NCBI RefSeq assembly: GCF_015277735.1
Contig: NZ_JADHDA010000005.1
Location: 372,001 to 436,000 of the forward strand
Length of the DNA stretch: 64,000 nt
Source: Psychrobacter sp. NG254
GTDB lineage: Bacteria; Pseudomonadota; Gammaproteobacteria; Pseudomonadales; Moraxellaceae
Direction of reading: 5' to 3'
Made by a program: the position numbers and the translations under genes. The notes beneath the pieces are model-generated. The model had not been told where the DNA came from. It ran no database searches and worked only from the letters and a program-made list of their open reading frames with translations. Of the stretch, positions 58,627 to 64,000 are shown one piece after another (positions within the stretch are counted from its first letter, which is position 1; each line of letters opens with the position of its first letter).

Positions 58627-59571
58627 ATGAGTGAGTCTTCGCAGCAAAAAGTATCTCGCAACCGAAACACATGGCTGATTCCTTTCGCTTGCTTGTTGAC
58701 TGGTGGCGCACTCACTGGTATCTCAACCAATGTGGCAAAATACGCAGTTGATATCGGTCTGACACCTTTGGGGTTTTTGTTTTGGTCGATCGCAGGTGCT
58801 GCTATTATTCTATTGGTGGTAGCGCTCATCAGAAAAGAGTTCCCTCCCTTTAATGCTCGTAGCTTAGAATATTACTTTGTCGCCGCGCTTGTCAGCGTGG
58901 CGGTTGCCAATTTACTGCTGTTTTCTGCTATCCCTCATGTCGGGGCAGGTTTCGTCGCTTTAATCATCTCATTACCGCCACTGTTAACATACCTTGGTGC
59001 ACTCATGCTGCGTATGGAGCGGTTCAATATTGTCCGTGCGCTTGGCGTGGTTGCGGCACTTATCGGGGCAGGCGTAATGGCCGTACATAAGTTCTCTGCG
59101 CCAGATACGAGTATATTCTGGATTTTAATCGCGCTTTGCGGCCCTGTGCTGTTAGCCATTGGCAATATATATCGGACATTGCGCTGGCCTGATAGTGCTT
59201 CTGTTAGTGCACTCGCTCCAGGTATGCTGGTTGCGGCAGCGATTCTGCTGGGTTTATTCAGTATGATGTCAGATTTCTCTATTGCCGTATCTTTAGAGAG
59301 TGGGCTACCGACCAGCCTCATCGCCATACAGTCCTGCGTATTTGCTGGACAGTTTTTACTCTTGTTCCTCTTACAAAAAACAGGCGGACCTGTACTACTC
59401 AGCCTATTGGGGGCAGTAGGGGCCATTGTCGGCGTGCCCGTCGCTATTTTTTGGCAAGGTGAGCATCCACCAGAAGGTTTATTCCTAGGTGCTACGTTGA
59501 TAGCCATTGGCGTGGTGCTAGTGACGTGGGGTGGTGTGAAAATGACAGTATTCAAAAAAGAACCGCGCTAA
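58627..59571 (+). CDS. EamA/DMT-family transporter
   Basis: The 314-residue protein has about ten membrane helices in two EamA repeats (ending GGVKMTVFKK). Typical elements include LTGISTNVAKYAVDIGLTPLGFLFWSIAG and PHVGAGFVALIISLPPLLTYLGALMLRMERF. DMT proteins mostly export metabolites, but the substrate is unknown. It is 68 bases after the amine oxidase gene. Confidence 0.85.
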   Translation: MSESSQQKVSRNRNTWLIPFACLLTGGALTGISTNVAKYAVDIGLTPLGFLFWSIAGAAIILLVVALIRKEFPPFNARSLEYYFVAALVSVAVANLLLFSAIPHVGAGFVALIISLPPLLTYLGALMLRMERFNIVRALGVVAALIGAGVMAVHKFSAPDTSIFWILIALCGPVLLAIGNIYRTLRWPDSASVSALAPGMLVAAAILLGLFSMMSDFSIAVSLESGLPTSLIAIQSCVFAGQFLLLFLLQKTGGPVLLSLLGAVGAIVGVPVAIFWQGEHPPEGLFLGATLIAIGVVLVTWGGVKMTVFKKEPR

Positions 59572-59750
59572 TAGAGCCGTTATTAGGTACCGTGCCATTG
59601 ATATCTCTATATCCTTGCGAGTATCTTTTATCCTGCTTTAATGGTTGGTGTCTAGATGATAAATACCTGCTAGAGCCTAATAATTGGTTACGATTAACTT
59701 AAATCACTTTTTGTGGATACGATAAAAAAGGAGTATAAGTATCGTGGTTA

Positions 59751-61532
59751 TTGTTGTCATGGATTCAGGCTATGAATGCAGCCGCGCGTTATCGCTTACT
59801 GAACAATTTTACGATTCTCATTAGTGTCATTGGGGTAGCTATTGCTTTGCTGGATAGTGGTTTTACGCTACCGACATGGCTACAGCAAGTATTCCATATT
59901 TTTTATTTGGTGATTATTTTTATCGGTCTTGTGGTGACTGTTGGTCGCTATATCTATACAAAAAAGCCGCTGACCTTTAATAAAGTGGCTGTCTTTGACG
60001 CGCTGACCAGCATTGCGATTGTCATTTTATTGACCGCGCATTTCACTGACTTAGTACGCTCAGGCTTGGATGCTGCCGTTGACGGCTTTGTCGCGATAAA
60101 GATCGCGGTGTTTGTCACCTTTATTCGCGAACTCTCCGATCATAACTTCAACCTCAATCGTACCTTTTTACACCCTGCCCAGTTTTTTATTTTGAGCTTT
60201 TTGGCAGTGGTGCTGGCGGGTGCGTTGCTACTGATGATGCCCAATGCGACGACGCAGCCGCTGTCTTTTGTTGATGCGCTTTTTACCGCGACCAGTGCAG
60301 TCTGTGTGACGGGGCTAATTGTCGTGGATACGGCGACCTATTTTACGACTTTTGGGCAAGTTATCATTATGGGGTTGATACAAATCGGCGGCTTAGGTAT
60401 TTTGACTTTTGTGACGTACTTCAGTTACTTTTTTAAGGGCGGTGTCAGTTACGAGACGCAAGCAAGCATCAGCGAGATGTCTTATATGCATGGTATGAGT
60501 GATGTGGTATTGACACTCAAATCTATCTTGTATGTTACCTTTGCGGTCGAGGCGGTGGCAGCAGCGCTGATCTATATCAGTATTTATGACATGCCCAATA
60601 TGGATTGGTCTGAGCAACTCTTCTTTTCTGTTTTTCATGCGATTTCTGCTTTTTGTAATGCGGGGTTTTCTACATTTACGGCAGGCTTGTATGATGATTC
60701 CTTACGCTTTAATTATCCGCTTCAGTTGATTATCGCCATGACATTTATCTTTGGTGGCATGGGCTTTACCATCGTGGTCAATGTACTGCGATATCTGCGC
60801 CACCGTGCTGAGCGGCTGATCTATCGCCATGACCAACGCTATATTTATCAGCCTTGGTTACTCAATATTAATAGCCGTATTACTTTGATCACGACAGGGG
60901 CATTGTTGCTGATTGGACTGATTGGTGTGATGATATTTGAATACAATCATGTGCTCGCTGACCATACCAGTTTTTTTGGTAAGCTAGTGACGGGCTTCTT
61001 TACTGCAGCGACGCCGCGTACAGCAGGATTTAATGTCGTTGACATGGGAGAGCTCACGTTTCCAACGATTATGCTGACGATATTTCTGATGTGGATTGGT
61101 GCATCGCCAAACTCGACAGGCGGTGGTATCAAGACCAGTACCTTTGCCATTGCGCTATTAAACACGTTGAGTCTGGCACGTGGGCAGACCAAGATAGAGG
61201 TGTTCAAACGGCAGATTGCTGAGATTTCCGTCCGCCGCGCGTTCTCTATTATGTGGTTGTCGTTACTCGTCATCGGTACGGGCGTGACACTTATTAGTTA
61301 TGACCAGCCAGAGCTTGATTTGATTAAAGTAGTGTTTGAATGTTTTTCAGCCTACAGCACGGTGGGGTTGAGTGTGAACTTGACGGCGGACTTATCTGAT
61401 TTTAGTAAAGTGGTGGTGTCGGTCATTATGTTTGTGGGTCGTGTCAGTATGCTCACGATATTTATTGCCCTGCTCAAAAACATGCGCCAACGCAACTATC
61501 GCTATCCCACTGAAGAGATTACCATTAACTAA
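59751..61532 (+). CDS. KtrB/TrkH-family potassium transporter
   Basis: The 593-residue membrane protein has the four pore regions of the Ktr/Trk superfamily: TATSAVCVTGLIVVDTATYF, AISAFCNAGFSTFTAG, AATPRTAGFNVVDMGELTF and AYSTVGLSVNLTADLS, each with a central selectivity Gly. An additional N-terminal membrane domain precedes them. It pairs with a KtrA-type regulator downstream. The start is unsure: AAGGAG at 59728 is 17 bases before TTG 59751 and better placed for an out-of-frame GTG 59744; ATG 59772 is another option. Confidence 0.9.
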   Translation: MLSWIQAMNAAARYRLLNNFTILISVIGVAIALLDSGFTLPTWLQQVFHIFYLVIIFIGLVVTVGRYIYTKKPLTFNKVAVFDALTSIAIVILLTAHFTDLVRSGLDAAVDGFVAIKIAVFVTFIRELSDHNFNLNRTFLHPAQFFILSFLAVVLAGALLLMMPNATTQPLSFVDALFTATSAVCVTGLIVVDTATYFTTFGQVIIMGLIQIGGLGILTFVTYFSYFFKGGVSYETQASISEMSYMHGMSDVVLTLKSILYVTFAVEAVAAALIYISIYDMPNMDWSEQLFFSVFHAISAFCNAGFSTFTAGLYDDSLRFNYPLQLIIAMTFIFGGMGFTIVVNVLRYLRHRAERLIYRHDQRYIYQPWLLNINSRITLITTGALLLIGLIGVMIFEYNHVLADHTSFFGKLVTGFFTAATPRTAGFNVVDMGELTFPTIMLTIFLMWIGASPNSTGGGIKTSTFAIALLNTLSLARGQTKIEVFKRQIAEISVRRAFSIMWLSLLVIGTGVTLISYDQPELDLIKVVFECFSAYSTVGLSVNLTADLSDFSKVVVSVIMFVGRVSMLTIFIALLKNMRQRNYRYPTEEITIN

Positions 61533-61654
61533 TTCGTCGCAAACAGTCTGTGTGCTTCTTAAAGTGAGCAAAGATGCACTGACAAACAGGCATTAATAAA
61601 TAAGTGCTAATAAACAGACGCTAGTAAAAAATACTAAAAAAGGTTGTTAAGGTT

Positions 61655-62356
61655 ATGAGATATATCATCGTAGGATTGGGGAACTTTGGGGCATCGCTAG
61701 GGTCGGCGTTGACCAGTCAAGGTCATGAAGTGATTGCGATTGACAGCAGTATGCAAAGGGTCGAAGCTTATAAAGAAGTCATCTCACATACCCTATGTAT
61801 GGATGCGACAGACGAGTATACCGTCAGCGGCTTACCTATCATTGATACCGATATCGTCATCGTGGCCATTGGAGAAGACCAAGGCGCAAATGTCATGGCC
61901 ACCGCGCTATTTAAGACCTTAAAAGCGAAACGTTTAATCAGCCGCAGTATCAATCCGCTGCATGAAAAAGTCCTGCAAGCCATCGGTGTGGATGACATTA
62001 TTCATCCTGAAAAAGAAGCGGCCACTCGCTGGGCCAAACGCCTGTCGCTACGCTACTTTATTGATTCATTTGAGCTGAGTGATAACTTCAGTATAGTAGA
62101 GATTAAGATTCCAAACGTTTTGATTGGTAAGACCGTTGATGAGTTACAGTTAGAGCAAAAGTTCAATATCCGATTGCTTAGTACATTGCGCTATGAGTAT
62201 TATGAAGACAGCTTTGGCCGCACACAGAGTAAGCCTAGTATTCAAGGTTTGGCAATGCCTGAGCAAGTATTGCGAGACCAAGATGTATTGGTTATTTATG
62301 GATATAACAAACACATCAATCAGTTCTTACGTAGTGTGGGTGTGAAAATCAAATAA
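61655..62356 (+). CDS. KtrA/TrkA-family potassium channel regulator
   Basis: The 233-residue cytoplasmic protein has an RCK N-domain with YIIVGLGNFGASLGSAL (GxGxxG) and the acidic end of strand 2 in EVIAIDSS, then an RCK C-domain starting near SIVEIKIPNVLIGKTV. Such proteins bind nucleotides and gate KtrB/TrkH. It is 122 bases downstream of the transporter and should form a complex with it. Confidence 0.92.
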   Translation: MRYIIVGLGNFGASLGSALTSQGHEVIAIDSSMQRVEAYKEVISHTLCMDATDEYTVSGLPIIDTDIVIVAIGEDQGANVMATALFKTLKAKRLISRSINPLHEKVLQAIGVDDIIHPEKEAATRWAKRLSLRYFIDSFELSDNFSIVEIKIPNVLIGKTVDELQLEQKFNIRLLSTLRYEYYEDSFGRTQSKPSIQGLAMPEQVLRDQDVLVIYGYNKHINQFLRSVGVKIK

Positions 62357-62399
62357 CGGTCTGCAATGGCGCTAAGAAGATAACATACAGGGGAAGTTT

Positions 62400-62942
62400 A
62401 TGAGTCAATACCGCATATCTGTTCTACTAATCGCTATGACAGTATTGTTATCAGGGTGCGATAAATCGGCACAAGACCCGAACGTTATGTTTTCAGAAAA
62501 GCACAAAGATCCGATTGCTGAGCTTGCGGTGACTGACAAACCAGATCATAGTAAACTGGGCTATCAACAGACTTTTTATGTGCCTATTTATTCCGATATT
62601 TATTCTGATAGTGAGAACCAAAAAGTATTGTTGTCTGCCACGCTTAGCATACGCAATACCACCCTAAAAAACCCCCTGTATATCAATAAAATTGATTACT
62701 ACAATACCAATGGCGATTTTGTAAAATCATACATCGATAGCCCGATCAAGCTACCACCAATGGCGACGTTGAATTATATCATTGAAAAAGAAGACGATAG
62801 TGGCGGCTCTGGTGCCAATTTTATTATTGATGTCGAGGGTGTGGATGATACTGTTAAACCAGTGATTGAAGCCATTATGATTGGTAACTTTAGCAATAAA
62901 GGCTTTGCGTTTAGTACAGAAGGGACACCAGTAGCACCCTAA
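62400..62942 (+). CDS. DUF3124 family lipoprotein
   Basis: The 180-residue protein has a lipoprotein signal (SVLLIAMTVLLSGC, Cys near residue 20). A DUF3124-type domain follows: GYQQTFYVPIYSDIYSD, LSATLSIRNTTLKNPLYINKIDYYNTNGDFVKSYI and GANFIIDVEG. The function is unknown. It may be translated from the KtrA transcript, as only 43 bases separate the genes. A partial dispersed repeat starts four bases after its stop. Confidence 0.82.
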   Translation: MSQYRISVLLIAMTVLLSGCDKSAQDPNVMFSEKHKDPIAELAVTDKPDHSKLGYQQTFYVPIYSDIYSDSENQKVLLSATLSIRNTTLKNPLYINKIDYYNTNGDFVKSYIDSPIKLPPMATLNYIIEKEDDSGGSGANFIIDVEGVDDTVKPVIEAIMIGNFSNKGFAFSTEGTPVAP

Positions 62943-62946
62943 CTAA

Positions 62947-62984
62947 TATAGTCAATCCTCTGTCATAAAGTGAACACAGTATTA
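62947..62984 (+). repeat. Left part of the 107-bp gene-end repeat, truncated
   Basis: It opens TATAGTCAATCCTCT and continues ATAAAGTG...ACAGTATTA, matching the left third of the copies at 56523 and 44316 with small gaps. It is cut off where the MITE relic begins at 62983. Confidence 0.5.
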
Positions 62985-63085
62985 GGGTGTGTCATTAATT
63001 AGTACATTCATACATTTAGTGGCCTTAAACTGGCTCAGTTTTGCTAAACATCGTCAGTAACTTTGCCATTATATTCGTATTAATA
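62983..63085. mobile_element. Decayed relative of the MITE-like element
   Basis: It begins TAGGGTGTGTC and includes TGGCT-AG-TTTTGC-AAACATCGT, matching the left part of 56720-56894 over about 100 bases with one gap. The right terminal repeat is missing. It lies directly upstream of the thioesterase gene. Confidence 0.55.
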
Positions 63086-63124
63086 GGTATTCATGGAAGC
63101 AAAATATTCATACAAGGAAGTGTT

Positions 63125-63544
63125 ATGTCTGCAACCAAAGAAGAAATCAACGCCTTTATGGCACTCGAGTTCCCACAAACCAAATGCATCGTCGAGACTG
63201 TCAATGAAAAGGGCGCGACCTTATCACACGAGATTGGCATAGATGAGCTGCGTCCCGGTGGCACCGTCTCAGGACCTGTCATGATGGCCGTTGCTGATGT
63301 CGCTATCTACGTCGCTATCCTCGGAAAAATCGGCATTGTTCCATTGACCGTAACCACGAGTCTGACCATCAATTTTTTGCGTAAGCCCTCAGCAGAAGCG
63401 CGTATTATCGCCAAATGCACCTTAATGAAAGTAGGGCGTACGTTGATAGTTGGGGAGGTCTCTCTCTATTCAGAAGGATGTGATGATATGGTGGCTCATG
63501 TGGTCGGCACGTATTCTGTCCCGCCTAAAAATCAATTATCATAG
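63125..63544 (+). CDS. PaaI-type hotdog thioesterase
   Basis: The 139-residue protein has the hotdog pattern LRPGGTVSGPVMMAVADVAIYVAILG in the position of the catalytic helix, then LTVTTSLTINFLRKPSAEARIIAKCTLMKVGRTLIVGEVSLYS. Such proteins hydrolyse acyl-CoA; the chain is unknown. AAGGAAG upstream fixes ATG 63125, since the in-frame extension to 63041 runs into the MITE relic. Confidence 0.87.
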   Translation: MSATKEEINAFMALEFPQTKCIVETVNEKGATLSHEIGIDELRPGGTVSGPVMMAVADVAIYVAILGKIGIVPLTVTTSLTINFLRKPSAEARIIAKCTLMKVGRTLIVGEVSLYSEGCDDMVAHVVGTYSVPPKNQLS

Positions 63545-64000
63545 CGTTGAGCTTATTAAGTTAATTGAACTCGCTTGTGTATGAGCTTTATCGGCATGAA
63601 GGTATTTTTTAAAGATTTTTGATACTATGACTTCTTGATACTCATAAAGCAAAGAGATTGTTTTTAGTCTAAATTTATAATAGATAGCGTACTCTATTTA
63701 TAGGATATAGAACAATAATCTACTTTTGTAAAATGACTGGGAAAATGGTTGGATTTTAAAATATTTTAATAAAATTAATAACTTAAAGGGTTTTTTTTGA
63801 ATAAAAATCGACGAATGGTCGATAAGATGGCTTGATTTAACTATGGTTAAGTCCTAAAAAACAGTATTATAAAAGATATAAAAGATATAAAAGATATAAA
63901 AGATATAAAAGATATAAAAGATATAAAAGATATAAAAGATATAAAAGATATAAAAGAGTCAAGAAAGAACTCATTAGAGATTTATCCAGTCAAAATGACC
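63545..64000. other. AT-rich end region
   Basis: No gene or terminator was recognised up to the tandem repeat. After the repeat a short reading frame stays open to the window edge, so a gene could begin here, but no start codon precedes it. Confidence 0.45.
63871..63957 (+). repeat. 9-bp tandem repeat (AAAAGATAT), nine copies
   Basis: Nine exact copies of AAAAGATAT (63871-63951) are followed by a partial AAAAGA. A 9-bp period keeps the reading frame; one frame would encode repeated Lys-Asp-Ile and stays open beyond the repeat. Confidence 0.95.

Noticed and set aside
58935..59555. 206-residue open frame opposite the EamA gene
   Set aside because: It is the reverse-strand shadow of a membrane protein; composition (Pro, Ser, Thr, Asn-rich) is typical of such shadows.
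63871..63957. CRISPR-like array
   Set aside because: The repeats are 9 bp and directly adjacent with no spacers, and no cas genes are present.

Overview
The window looks like chromosomal DNA of a Psychrobacter species or a close relative in the Moraxellaceae (Gammaproteobacteria). I infer this from moderate-to-low GC, from gene orders familiar in that family (eno-ftsB-ispD; divergent purMN and perM-hda; pyrC-rnt next to argG), from a long isocitrate lyase, and from a BetT/BetB/BetA choline-to-betaine set suited to a salt- and cold-adapted bacterium. No complete insertion sequence, prophage or CRISPR array is visible.

Layout. 1-9.8 kb: the 3' part of eno, then ftsB, ispD, a membrane-anchored BLUF photoreceptor, tRNA-Glu, a small basic membrane protein, rnt, pyrC, argG, a single-membrane-segment protein of unknown function and a cytoplasmic YkuD enzyme resembling ElsL. 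9.8-22.2 kb: a CYTH-CHAD triphosphatase, isocitrate lyase, a LysR regulator, a succinate-semialdehyde-type dehydrogenase, purN/purM, perM, hda and a DUF2057 protein. 22.2-27.7 kb: dps, a YcxB-like membrane protein, serS and tkt. 27.9-29.6 kb: an AT-rich hypothetical gene and a NERD/zinc-finger protein, probably acquired. 29.6-36.5 kb: a dipeptide ABC transporter operon (dppABCDF) on the minus strand, with a DUF4424 gene overlapping its 3' end. 37-41 kb: a GMC oxidoreductase, a DUF779 protein and an acetaldehyde-type dehydrogenase. 41-44.4 kb: a Pif1-like helicase and a GapB/Epd-like dehydrogenase. 44.4-48.6 kb: three identical tRNA-Ser(UGA) cassettes, then two AT-rich unknown genes (one with an ADP-ribosyltransferase-like HGT motif), a lipoprotein, a ribbon-helix-helix protein and tRNA-Asn. 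49-55.8 kb: an SMR transporter, a TetR regulator, betB, betA and betT. 56-63.5 kb: a YgjP-like peptidase, a TPR-like protein, an amine oxidase, an EamA permease, a KtrB/KtrA-type potassium system, a DUF3124 lipoprotein and a hotdog thioesterase. The window ends in a 9-bp tandem repeat.

Functional links. betT, betB, betA, the SMR protein and the potassium uptake pair are all relevant to osmotic adaptation. The peptide transporter, glyoxylate enzyme and several aldehyde/alcohol oxidoreductases fit growth on peptides, acetate and short alcohols. eno, tkt and the Epd-like enzyme belong to central carbon metabolism, with a possible link from the last two to vitamin B6 synthesis.

The least-explained signals are non-coding. 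A dispersed element of about 107 bp sits at or just after the stop codons of same-strand genes, once supplying the final codons and stop of a gene. A 175-bp MITE-like element with perfect 16-bp terminal inverted repeats has a decayed relative 6 kb away. The tRNA-Ser gene is triplicated, each copy with its own promoter, and two copies with an identical terminator. The most interesting coding candidate is the AT-rich gene pair directly after that tRNA array.
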